Positions 1-7,233 of a stretch of 10,246 nucleotides of DNA are shown here, piece after piece (positions within the stretch are counted from its first letter, which is position 1; each line of letters opens with the position of its first letter). Under the pieces are notes generated by a model. It had not been told where the DNA came from. It was given only the letters and a program-made list of their open reading frames with translations, and did not search any database. The translations under genes and the position numbers were made by a program. Source of the DNA: Zancudomyces culisetae (lineage: Eukaryota > Kickxellomycota > Harpellomycetes > Harpellales > Legeriomycetaceae); NCBI GenBank assembly GCA_001969505.1, contig LSSK01001027.1, positions 1-10,246 on the forward strand, read 5' to 3'.

Positions 1-899
1 ACGGTGATGGCGATGGCGATGGCGATGGCGACGGTGATGAAGAAGAAAATAGCGATAGCGATAGCATTGGTCGTTCCAAAAACAACGACGGCAATGTTCA
101 AGAGGGACGCCAGCGAGCCGCGCGTATCCAACCAGCCTCAAAGCGGAACTCGGTTGCAGAGAACGGCTACAATGACCGTTTCTTCAAATCATTCTTTGGA
201 GGTCCATCAGCCCATAACACCGCTTCTGGTGCTTCGCATGCACTTTCGTCTCCCGCAAATAATATCCTTCCTGCCAACAAAAAAATCAACCCGTCAAAAG
301 TCACCAACAACATGCTTGGCCCAATAACTTCAGCCTCAAAGACGACTGGAATCCCCGACCACGAGCAGTCCGCCCGATTCTTCGACCGCTCTAGAGATGA
401 CGAATACAGCTATGAAGATTCGCCTGGATATCCATCGAGCAATCTTTACAATTACGGTGGCTACGCTGGCTACAACCCACGGAATTCCAGAGAGTTGCCC
501 ATTTCTAGCAGAGTAATGGCAACATTCACATCTCCTGCCGAAAATGCCAACAGTGCCAACAACATGAGTATTAATATGAACGAGCTAGACATATCTGAGC
601 ATTTGTCCCTTGAGGAACGCGACGAAATGGAAATCACCTTGATTCGCCTACTGATTTCCAGCTACTTCAAAATTGTTCGAAAGTCTGTGATGGATTTGGT
701 TCCCAAGGCCATCATGCATCTACTGGTTAACGAAACTGTTAGCAGCTTGCAGAACAGACTGGTCCAAGAGCTTTACGACAAGTCTCTGGCTGATGAACTA
801 ATGAAAGAAAACCCTACTTTATTGAACGAGCGCGAAAAATGTGCCGCAATGCTAGATGTCTATAAAAAGGCCTACGATATTATTTCTAAAATTATCTAA
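1..899 (+). CDS. DNM1: Dynamin-related GTPase, Dnm1/DRP1 type, 3' part only
   Basis: This is the C-terminal part of a dynamin-family GTPase. The frame is open from base 3 and the 5' end lies outside the window, so about 298 residues are visible. Dnm1/DRP1 proteins assemble into helical collars that divide mitochondria and peroxisomes. Visible residues 1-21 are a Gly-Asp repeat running into Glu/Ser/Asp. A long polar linker follows, with a FFKSFFGG segment resembling the end of the variable insert (insert B), and then a Ser/Asn/Tyr-rich stretch. The last ~97 residues are a clear GTPase effector domain, with LLISSYFKIVRKSVMDLVPK, AIMHLLVN and EREKCAAML as landmarks. That wording is closer to Dnm1/DRP1 than to Vps1, as I recall the families. 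The GTPase domain itself is not in the window. The gene ends in TAA followed by a T-run and converges on the RanGAP gene 52 bp away. Confidence 0.9.
   Translation, partial: GDGDGDGDGDGDEEENSDSDSIGRSKNNDGNVQEGRQRAARIQPASKRNSVAENGYNDRFFKSFFGGPSAHNTASGASHALSSPANNILPANKKINPSKVTNNMLGPITSASKTTGIPDHEQSARFFDRSRDDEYSYEDSPGYPSSNLYNYGGYAGYNPRNSRELPISSRVMATFTSPAENANSANNMSINMNELDISEHLSLEERDEMEITLIRLLISSYFKIVRKSVMDLVPKAIMHLLVNETVSSLQNRLVQELYDKSLADELMKENPTLLNEREKCAAMLDVYKKAYDIISKII
3..38 (+). repeat. Hexanucleotide GGYGAY tandem repeat coding for (Gly-Asp)6
   Basis: Six tandem copies of GGC-GAT or close variants run in frame through the dynamin CDS and encode six Gly-Asp pairs. Three GAA codons and an AGC-GAT repeat coding Ser-Asp follow. 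The copies are nearly identical, as expected for a slippage-prone microsatellite. The array touches the window edge, so its full length is unknown. Confidence 0.9.
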
Positions 900-918
900 T
901 TTTTTTTTTACTACCTGG

Positions 919-932
919 TTTATTATTTTATT
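919..932 (-). terminator. Tandem AATAAA poly(A) signals for the RanGAP gene
   Basis: On the minus strand two AATAAA hexamers (complements at 927-932 and 919-924) lie about 20-33 nt past the RanGAP stop codon, the expected place for a poly(A) signal. The same bases are the first 3' flank of the convergent dynamin gene, so the two transcripts probably overlap at their 3' ends. The motif is common in AT-rich DNA. Its position is the main support. Confidence 0.5.
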
Positions 933-951
933 TACTTATTTACTATTGTCT

Positions 952-2106
952 TCATTCTTTAATTTTAATTCTTTCAATCTCCTTTTCTAATTCTAACTCT
1001 TCTTCCTTTTCCTCCTCAGTCTCTACTTCACTAACCTCCTCCTCCTCTTCCTCCTCCTCATCAGTAAGCTCCTCCATATCGGACAGTGACCCCAAGACGT
1101 CATCCGATCCAAGTTTTTCCATCAGCTTGGCAACCACAGAACTGTCTTCACAAAACCGGTTTCCATTCAGCTCTAGCTTCCTTAGTCTTTCTAGTTTGCC
1201 TACAATTTCCACCAACTGCTCAATTTGCTTTTCCTCGATTTCATTGTATTGCAGATTAACTAGTTCCAGCTGTTTGCATTTTTCAAGCTCATTTATCACC
1301 AGCTTTCCTCCGTTCTTGCCTAAAAGACAATCACCAACATTGAGGCTTACCAAGTTTGCCCACTCCTTCAACCCTGTTGCCAACGCCTCACTGCCTTTCA
1401 AACTTAATGTGTTGTCCTGTAAATCCAGCTCCTCTAGATTCTTATTAGCCTTCAACCCTTCCATAATATTCTCTATCCCCTCGCTACGAATCCCGTTCTG
1501 TGCAATCTTGACCACCTTGAACCCGTTGCTCTTCGCAAACATTTCCCCAAGCTCTTTGCTACTGCCATTCTCCAACCGGTTTCTTCCCATCCACAGCTTT
1601 TCAAGTTTAGAGACAGTGTTATTGCTACCTTCCTCTGATACGTAGCTTTTGCTGCGCTCCATAATTGCACGTGCTATTGTCTTGCCCCCATCTATTCCCA
1701 GTCCGTTGTTGTTGATGTACAGCACCTTTAGATTCTTAGACTTTACTATCAAATCATACATAGATTCAGCTCCAACTGGACCAAAGGCGTTGTCAGACAA
1801 GTCCAACTCTTCCAGCTCCTCCACTTCTATCAGCGCGTCACACATCTCCTTTACGGATTTTCGCACCTCCTCTCGGGATCTTGTGGTAAAAATATCACCC
1901 AGCTTTGCAACCCTTAATTTTTTGAGCTGTCTAATATACTTTGCAAGCTCTGCGGCTGCCTCAGTCCCAAGCGTGTTGCCACTAAACTCAATCATCTCAA
2001 TCTCATGTTTGCGTTTCTCCAGCTCACCGACTATTTCTGCCACATCTTGAGCAGTGTCATATCTCTGCTTCTTGTGTATTATAGAAAGTATCTTTTCTGG
2101 ATTCAT
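952..2106 (-). CDS. RNA1: Ran GTPase-activating protein (Rna1-type RanGAP)
   Basis: A complete, intronless 384-residue leucine-rich-repeat protein. RanGAP stimulates GTP hydrolysis by Ran on the cytoplasmic side of the nuclear pore, which maintains the RanGTP gradient for nuclear transport. The family signature is present. LGDIFTTR at residues 69-76 contains the conserved loop arginine (Arg76, equivalent to fission yeast Arg74). LSDNAFGP lies at 103-110 and NNNGLG at 132-137, which includes the conserved Asn near the Ran switch. GRNRLENGS lies at 174-182, QNGIRSEGIE at 203-212, LQDNTLS near 229-235, LQYNEIE at 285-291 and LELNGNRF at 311-318. Residues ~343-384 form an acidic tail beginning SDMEELTDEEE. 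There is no animal-type SUMO-acceptor C-terminal domain, as expected for fungi. The start is well fixed: an in-frame TAA lies 24 nt upstream and the ATG context is AAAATG. The gene is divergent from the Kti13-like gene. Confidence 0.95.
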   Translation of the reverse strand: MNPEKILSIIHKKQRYDTAQDVAEIVGELEKRKHEIEMIEFSGNTLGTEAAAELAKYIRQLKKLRVAKLGDIFTTRSREEVRKSVKEMCDALIEVEELEELDLSDNAFGPVGAESMYDLIVKSKNLKVLYINNNGLGIDGGKTIARAIMERSKSYVSEEGSNNTVSKLEKLWMGRNRLENGSSKELGEMFAKSNGFKVVKIAQNGIRSEGIENIMEGLKANKNLEELDLQDNTLSLKGSEALATGLKEWANLVSLNVGDCLLGKNGGKLVINELEKCKQLELVNLQYNEIEEKQIEQLVEIVGKLERLRKLELNGNRFCEDSSVVAKLMEKLGSDDVLGSLSDMEELTDEEEEEEEEVSEVETEEEKEEELELEKEIERIKIKE

Positions 2107-2241
2107 TTTCGTCGGTTTACTCCTTCCAATTTAAATTTCCTTTATTGAAAACTTTAAACTACAAAACAACACTTTGGATTTCAGAACTATTATTACTCAA
2201 TATTACTTTCTAAAACAAAAAGAAATAATAAATAAACCACC

Positions 2242-2265
2242 ATTAAAAAAAAATTTTTTTTTAAT
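2242..2265. repeat. 24-bp perfect palindrome built on A9T9
   Basis: ATT, then nine A, nine T and AAT form a perfect 24-bp inverted repeat with no spacer. It lies about 135 bp from the RanGAP start and 270 bp from the Kti13-like start. Long poly(dA:dT) tracts are known to disfavour nucleosomes in yeast promoters, so a role as the open centre of the bidirectional promoter is a reasonable inference. Confidence 0.8.
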
Positions 2266-2516
2266 TGCGCTATTATTGATGCTTTTTTTGTTTATGTTTG
2301 AATTAATATTAATTCCCACCAAACCGTTTTATTTAGTGAACAAATATTCTAAACACAAAATTTAATGTCGAAAATAAATAGCAAACAAAAAAAATAGTTG
2401 CGATACCGCTTTAGCTCCAAAGTGTATTCATATCATTATTAATAATTATCTGAATATAATCCCCTTTCATTAACACAAACAAAAACGATTTTAGAGGGCT
2501 AGTTTTTTGTAAAGCA

Positions 2517-2522
2517 ATGTAG
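2517..2522 (+). promoter_or_regulatory. Start-stop uORF (ATG-TAG) before the Kti13-like gene
   Basis: An ATG immediately followed by TAG sits 12 nt before the main ATG at 2535 and in the same frame. The TAG is also the in-frame stop that fixes the main start. If it is transcribed, this would be a minimal upstream ORF capable of holding ribosomes at the leader. Whether the transcript begins upstream of it is not visible. Confidence 0.5.
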
Positions 2523-2534
2523 CCTGTTGTACCC

Positions 2535-5063
2535 ATGAATTGCGAATATATAGATACTAAATGGTGCGTTTATTCCATAGGCTCAAATTCTGGTGGCCAG
2601 CTGGGAATTGGCACTACTATTGATCAACAACACCCAGCACATTGTCATTTCTCCTGCAGCAAACATTCCAATCAAACACAGCAATCCGGTTGTGTTAGTG
2701 ACTATACATCTACTTTTGCTGATTCGTCTACCTCCAACCTTGACAATTCCTCCGGTTCTGAGACAAGGCAACACGAACTCGACGCTGATCAATCTGCAAA
2801 AGTTCAATTCAAGGTGCAGGTGCCTAAATGTATGCTTGAAATAGCTAATTCCTGTCCACCAATTATTGTCGGTGGTGGAAACCACACACTTTTATACTGG
2901 ATGGGGTTGGGAATACTTTATGGTTGTGGAAACAATTCCGATTTTGAGTTGGGAATAACAGCTCATGAAGATAGTAATTCTAACAAAACTGATCCCCAAA
3001 TCGACCACACTACAGGATTTTATGCGTTTTGTGAGGTACCTTTGCCTCGCTCTACCTGTTCTTCTACTTTTTGCTTAGGCGATGCCAGCAGCGGTAATCC
3101 CCCTGATTGTTTTGTTCCAAAAAGCACCTGTTGCATCCACCAAAGCATTGTAAAGATAAAACAGATTGCTGCTGGCTGGAACCATTCCCTCCTGCTCACT
3201 GTTGATGGCAGCGTATACTCGCTAGGAAACAACAAATACGGCCAGTGTGGGGTATTACCCGAATCTGGGAATGTAGTCCCGAAAATTCTCGGCAGCAGTA
3301 ATAATAGCGGAAGAGGCAATACAGGAACCAAAAATAATACTAATTTTGTTCAAGCGTGGACAAAAGTGAGTTTCGCCCTCTCTGTAAATACCTCTGCTCA
3401 TTTGGATAGTTCTTGCACCGACAATGCCAATAAGCTGACTAGCTATGACCAGAACCAACACATCTCTGCAATTGGCGGCCAAAAAGAGGATGTTATTAAA
3501 ATTACCAAAATTTCTGCTGGGCTAAGACACAGTATGGCTTTATCTGAGTGTGGAAAGGTGTATGGCTGGGGATACAATAACCACAGTATGTTTGATCGTT
3601 GGTTTTCCGATCCCAGTCCCAGTCTCAATCCTACCTACAACCCTTTGTTAGTCCGTAATACAGCTTTGCCTTCCAATAGACCTAAAGATAAGGGCTTTAA
3701 TGCGTTTAAAAGTGTAGATAAAAAGCTGGTCAGGACTCCACAGTTAATATATGCTTCCAGCTGTCATGGTATCCCTAGCGAGACGGTTGCCAATATAAGA
3801 ATGAATTCTAGCACAAATACACAAGATTATTCGAAAACACCTATTGATATCGCTTGTGGAAGAAATTACATCTCAATACTATCGATCCTCATGCCTCGAC
3901 ATCAAAACCATAACCAGGCTAATGATGGTAACAATATCAATCTAGATCCTGGTGTTTATAGTACCTCAGAACTTAACCAAAACTTTACTGAATCATGTCA
4001 ATCTCCCCACTCCACTTCTGTACTGCACCCGCATAGATATCCTTTGATTTTTATTGTTGATATCTTGGGAAAATTCAAGACAGGTAACGGTCACGGAAAC
4101 ATTAGAGATAGGAATAAACTGAATAATACTGGTGCTGTTTGTAAGCATACATTTTCTTTTGCCTCTGATATATTGGTAAATGCTAACAACATTGATGAGA
4201 ATCTCTCTAGTGAACATTTCGCAAGTCTTCTTCACAAAAATATTCACACAAAGAACTTTGTAATTGATATTCCGAAAGTTGTTTCCTGTTGGGAAAACCT
4301 GTTTATTTACGGCTCAAGGCCAGTAATCCCCATCAATCTAGACAAGCTAGACAATTTTTCATGTCTAGATTATTCTGAAATAATATACACATGTGCCTAT
4401 AATAGCAATAACAATAAAGGTGACGACGACGTACTTGCAGATATAAAACCCAGTACTGACACAAACAATATCGGCAAAAGCACTGGTTTTAATCACCAAA
4501 ATAATAGTTTCGGGAAACCTCATCATAATTTGTACTTGTATTATCTGGGCGTACCTCAGCATAGCCTGGCTGGTGATAATAATGGGTCGAGAGCCCTTTC
4601 AAACAAAGAATACCCTACTTTTGATGGGGAAATGGAAGACTCTTCCAACAAAAAATCAACCTCAACATCATCCGTCCCATTTTTTAATGTACCTGCTGAA
4701 TCCATCATTTCACAACCTACCGGCACAGAAAATGACACAATTCCATCGGACAGCAACCACCACACACATAATACTGTGTCACTTCAAGACGTATTTTTGG
4801 TTTGTGGATCAAATCATTGTGCTTTGTCCACACCCAGAACACTATCTGCATTTTGCTGGGGCTGGAACGAACATGGAAATTGTGGACCCATTGACAGCTA
4901 CAACTTGATGACTAGCAACAACTTGATTACAGCTTCAGAAACCGACGCTAATCTGGTTGACAAATGGCCTCCCGAAACCTTCAGCATATCTTCTGTCGGG
5001 TTTCCCATTTATAATTCTGGCTGTGGGTATGGAAACACGTTTTTTGTATCTGTCACAGATTGA
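2535..5063 (+). CDS. KTI13: Kti13/Ats1-family RCC1-repeat protein with long low-complexity insertions
   Basis: An 842-residue protein with RCC1-type propeller blades separated by long polar insertions. Kti13/Ats1 binds Kti11/Dph3 and supports Elongator-dependent wobble-uridine tRNA modification and diphthamide synthesis on eEF2. Blade-like segments are VYSIGSNSGGQLGIG (12-26), VGGGNHTLLY to GCGNNSDFELG (112-140), IAAGWNHSLLL to SLGNNKYGQCG (211-239), ISAGLRHSMALS to GWGYNNHS (326-351), IACGRNYISIL (439-449), VVSCWENLFIYG (582-593) and VCGSNHCALS to FCWGWNEHGNCGP (756-785). A last strand, GCGYGNTFFVSV, is at 829-840. The WGWNEHG(N/M)CG motif near the C terminus is typical of Ats1 and the related DelGEF/SERGEF proteins, which supports this family over true RCC1. 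Yeast Ats1 has about 333 residues, so this protein is roughly 2.5 times longer. The extra length is Asn/Ser/Thr/His-rich sequence at about 30-100, 140-200, 245-320, 350-435, 455-505 and 620-750. The start is fixed by an in-frame TAG 12 nt upstream. Confidence 0.78.
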   Translation: MNCEYIDTKWCVYSIGSNSGGQLGIGTTIDQQHPAHCHFSCSKHSNQTQQSGCVSDYTSTFADSSTSNLDNSSGSETRQHELDADQSAKVQFKVQVPKCMLEIANSCPPIIVGGGNHTLLYWMGLGILYGCGNNSDFELGITAHEDSNSNKTDPQIDHTTGFYAFCEVPLPRSTCSSTFCLGDASSGNPPDCFVPKSTCCIHQSIVKIKQIAAGWNHSLLLTVDGSVYSLGNNKYGQCGVLPESGNVVPKILGSSNNSGRGNTGTKNNTNFVQAWTKVSFALSVNTSAHLDSSCTDNANKLTSYDQNQHISAIGGQKEDVIKITKISAGLRHSMALSECGKVYGWGYNNHSMFDRWFSDPSPSLNPTYNPLLVRNTALPSNRPKDKGFNAFKSVDKKLVRTPQLIYASSCHGIPSETVANIRMNSSTNTQDYSKTPIDIACGRNYISILSILMPRHQNHNQANDGNNINLDPGVYSTSELNQNFTESCQSPHSTSVLHPHRYPLIFIVDILGKFKTGNGHGNIRDRNKLNNTGAVCKHTFSFASDILVNANNIDENLSSEHFASLLHKNIHTKNFVIDIPKVVSCWENLFIYGSRPVIPINLDKLDNFSCLDYSEIIYTCAYNSNNNKGDDDVLADIKPSTDTNNIGKSTGFNHQNNSFGKPHHNLYLYYLGVPQHSLAGDNNGSRALSNKEYPTFDGEMEDSSNKKSTSTSSVPFFNVPAESIISQPTGTENDTIPSDSNHHTHNTVSLQDVFLVCGSNHCALSTPRTLSAFCWGWNEHGNCGPIDSYNLMTSNNLITASETDANLVDKWPPETFSISSVGFPIYNSGCGYGNTFFVSVTD

Positions 5064-5202
5064 TTTTTTTTTTCACCTTTTTTTCGTTTTATTTTTTAAT
5101 CGCATTTCTATCAAATATTTCGAGAATTTTAGAATAACCTGTTATGTTTTGATTACCATTTCTCTGAGAAAATTTTATTCTTCAAGTGTAAATAGTGAGA
5201 GT

Positions 5203-5210
5203 TATAAAAG
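5203..5210 (+). promoter_or_regulatory. Isolated TATAAAAG in the convergent spacer
   Basis: A TATA-box-like octamer lies 140 bp past the Kti13-like stop. No credible ORF follows it on the plus strand, because the transporter gene occupies the region on the other strand. It is probably chance in AT-rich DNA, or the promoter of an antisense or non-coding transcript. Confidence 0.2.
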
Positions 5211-5312
5211 CTAAGGTGGAAACGACGCGTATGGATACAACATACAAAAGGATATGTTAATCATCTAATTCACAGGCATCAGGACCAAAACGGAACCCAT
5301 TTCAGCACACAT

Positions 5313-5338
5313 GCTCCATGGAATAAATAAAATGGAGC
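5313..5338 (+). terminator. Hairpin with overlapping AATAAA signals in its loop
   Basis: A perfect 7-bp stem (GCTCCAT at 5313-5319, ATGGAGC at 5332-5338) encloses a 12-nt loop, GGAATAAATAAA. The loop contains two overlapping AATAAA hexamers at 5322-5327 and 5326-5331. It lies about 250 nt past the Kti13-like stop on the plus strand, which makes it a candidate 3'-end signal for that gene. On the other strand it lies 12 bp beyond the transporter stop codon, so it would be in that gene's 3' UTR. The rest of the 286-bp spacer (5064-5349) is T-rich after the stop and shows nothing else I can name. Confidence 0.45.
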
Positions 5339-5349
5339 CACTATTTCAT

Positions 5350-7021
5350 CTATTGTTTATTTATATATTTGGAGATGGATGTATATGTTCCAACCACCAG
5401 GACAATCAATCCAAAAGTCAAATTTACAAATGCCATCAGCGTATAAAAGCCATTCTGGCTTTTAGAAAGGTTGTATCCGGAATCAACCTGTTCATGTTGC
5501 TGGGGAATCGCATTGTATTCAGGAAAAGTGGGCGATAAGGCGGTGGAATCTCCTCCGAGGGTCGATCTTGGATTGAACGGAGTCGAAAAGTGACGAACAG
5601 ATGATACGGTGGTCAGGTATATCAGCGCGGGGATAATAAAGGCAAGAAGTGTAGCAGCAACTGATCCAATAAGCTTAAACGCAAATCCCAAATCATTGAC
5701 AAAAATCGCAGTTACTAGTGTGATAAGGAACCATAGTGTGGACAAAAAGTAGAAGAGCTTATATCTATATATGTGTCTGAAGGCTTCGGATATGCTGCTG
5801 ATATTATCTTCTTGTGGTACGAGGATTGAGGCGGGAAAATACGAATTGAGACTTTCTCGCATGGGGTAAAATTGCATTGGGTAGGTCATAATTATCGATA
5901 TAAACATCAAAAATCTGGCAATATTTATTACATGATCATTTGCAGGAAAGTTGTTTAGTAAGTTTGGCTCTACATTCAATCCAAACAGCAGATATCCTGT
6001 AACTGCAAAGCACACGTATATCACTACTGCCAATAAACACGCGAAAACTGACGCCTTTTTCCACACCTGCAATCGCCGATCCTCTAGTATAAGAAAGTTT
6101 CCATACGCCGTTTGTGTACACATGAGTGCAAACGCTATTATTCCTAGTGCAGGTAGGGGGTTTGCTCCCAGAACTGGAAGTTCCGGCAGTCTGTTGGTCA
6201 TAGTTGTTGCTAGCATAAGATTAGTATACTTAATGGCGCCTCTTAGTGCCATTATCACCATTGCTATGGGAACTGTTAATACTCCCACCTGTGAATACTT
6301 TGCTAACGGAGCTAAATCCCTGAAAAACAAAAGCGGGAATACGAAAATAATCGAGATTAGAATTATGACTATTCGCCGATCAATGGCAACACCAGATATG
6401 AACTCTGTTGAAATAGCAGTTACAATGTCTCCTGATATTATCAAATATGTGATGCAACTCCCAATTCCATTGAAAATCAATGCAAAACTCAGCGCGTAGT
6501 GGCCAGGAGCTCCCAAAGATTTTCTTGTTACTTTTTCGAATTCGTACAACCCACCCATTTTGTGGCCACAAAGTATCAGCATTATTAGTGAATAGTATGA
6601 CAATACTCCGGTAAGAACTATCAGGAATATCCCTGTCCAGAATCCAGCCTCTTTTATCGCGTAAGGGAGCGCAATTATCCCTGCCCCGATTATCGTGTTT
6701 AATATATTGAACCCGGCTGAAGAAAAAAAAAATACAAAAGGTTAGAATTTGGCCTCTAAATTTGCAAACGATTAAGGTAGGCATATATAAAAAATATGTT
6801 AGAACTCTTTGGTGATTCGCTTACATTCATACGCGCTCTTGCCGGTAGCTGTGCCGTTTTCTATTTGGGTGGGTCAATCTTATATTATCATACTCTTGAA
6901 CTATACACAGGCCTTATAAATTTGATAGAAATATTCATAAGTTGTAGTGTGTGTGTTTGTGTGTATTTTCTTATTATAAGAATATTAATTTACCTTCAGT
7001 TCTTTCTATATTGCTTGTCAT
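5350..7021 (-). CDS. AVT-type (AAAP family) amino acid transporter, three exons
   Basis: My spliced model joins 7021-6994, 6860-6825 and 6716-5350, giving 476 residues and ending in TAG. The protein is an amino acid/auxin permease family transporter, most like the vacuolar AVT5/6/7 and SLC38-like group, which moves neutral or basic amino acids across the vacuolar membrane. After a 22-residue hydrophilic N terminus comes the family signature FNILNTIIGAGIIALPYA (24-41, TM1). Further hydrophobic segments fall at about 50-71, 94-118, 135-151, 163-181, 211-230, 243-267, 286-305, 341-363, 367-388 and 450-470, making about 11, which is normal for AAAP. A polar loop of about 55 residues precedes the last one. 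The third exon alone is open but has no ATG before TM1, and its 5' end abuts a perfect pyrimidine-tract acceptor. Both introns are phase 1 and the joins keep the frame (GAA, then TCC). The start ATG has context ACAAAAATGA. Substrate specificity cannot be read from the sequence. Confidence 0.87.
6717..6824 (-). other. Intron 2 of the AVT-type transporter gene
   Basis: A 108-nt intron in phase 1. The donor is T|GTAAGC at 6824. A branch-point-like TTCTAAC lies about 30 nt before the acceptor, followed by a T-rich tract of more than 10 bases and TTCTTCAG ending at 6717. Removing it joins the hydrophilic N terminus to the conserved first membrane segment. Confidence 0.85.
6861..6993 (-). other. 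Intron 1 of the AVT-type transporter gene
   Basis: A 133-nt intron in phase 1. The donor is GAAG|GTAAAT at 6993, the acceptor CCCAAATAG ends at 6861, and ATTGAC is a weak branch-point candidate. An in-frame TGA lies 10 nt inside the 3' end of this intron, and exon 2 has no ATG, so some upstream splice is required. This choice is the simplest that reaches an ATG in frame. It is weaker than intron 2. Confidence 0.65.
6947..6964. repeat. GT/CA dinucleotide microsatellite in intron 1
   Basis: (GT)5, TT, (GT)3 on the plus strand lies inside intron 1 of the transporter gene, near its donor side. It is a short, probably polymorphic simple repeat with no evident function. Confidence 0.85.
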
Positions 7022-7209
7022 TTTTGTCTAGTAAAAAATTTTATGGTCCTCTTGCAGATAAGAATAACAAAAGTACGCTCTATAATCTCATATCTTACGT
7101 TGTTATATGATCCAGTCACCAAACTTTTGTGTATAAGTGATATGCATTTGCCTATAAGATTTTTTTTTAAAGTGGGAATATAGATAAAGATATTTAGTAA
7201 TTGTCCTTT

Positions 7210-7233
7210 CACGTGTATCTGCAGTTATAAAGG
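7210..7233. promoter_or_regulatory. E-box CACGTG with adjacent TATAAAGG
   Basis: The palindrome CACGTG (7210-7215) is the binding site of bHLH factors of the Cbf1/Pho4 type in fungi. It lies about 190 bp upstream of the transporter start, a normal distance for an upstream activating site, and that is its most likely target. A TATAAAGG follows on the plus strand at 7226-7233 and points away from the transporter. The two may therefore form a promoter for a plus-strand transcript. Confidence 0.4.

Larger units (their letters stand above)
2107..2534. promoter_or_regulatory. Divergent intergenic promoter region between RanGAP and Kti13-like genes
   Basis: These 428 bp separate two genes transcribed away from each other and must hold both promoters. 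The region is strongly AT-rich, with several A- and T-runs. One candidate stress-response-type CCCCT lies at 2461-2465, which could be chance. I see no strong TATA box at the usual distance from either start. The short ORF near 2174-2365 consists mainly of K/I/F/L codons in A/T-rich DNA and is not a credible gene. Confidence 0.7.

Noticed and set aside
1127-2050. Two long plus-strand ORFs opposite RanGAP
   Set aside because: Their Ser/Leu/Phe-rich translations mirror the Glu/Lys/Leu codons of the RanGAP gene on the other strand. They are shadow frames.
2174-2365. 63-codon ORF in the divergent spacer
   Set aside because: It crosses the A9T9 palindrome and codes for Lys/Phe/Leu/Ile runs produced by base composition. 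It has no motif.
2535-5063. The RCC1-repeat protein as the Ran exchange factor RCC1/Prp20
   Set aside because: The adjacency to RanGAP is tempting, but the C-terminal WGWNEHGNCG motif and the strand close to the end fit Ats1/Kti13 and DelGEF-type proteins better than RCC1. No N-terminal nuclear-localisation or histone-binding tail precedes the first blade.
5350-6603. Transporter starting at 6603
   Set aside because: The codon at 6603 is TTG inside the second membrane segment. The conserved TM1 signature lies upstream in the same frame, so the protein must begin earlier.
6380-6784. 134-codon minus-strand ORF overlapping the transporter
   Set aside because: It is another frame of exon 3 and intron 2 of the transporter and reads through the splice acceptor. 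The frame carrying the AAAP signature is the real one.
6796-7110. 104-codon plus-strand ORF at the transporter 5' end
   Set aside because: It lies opposite the exons and introns of the AVT-type gene and runs through the GT microsatellite. Its translation is Leu/Ile/Tyr-rich noise with no motif.
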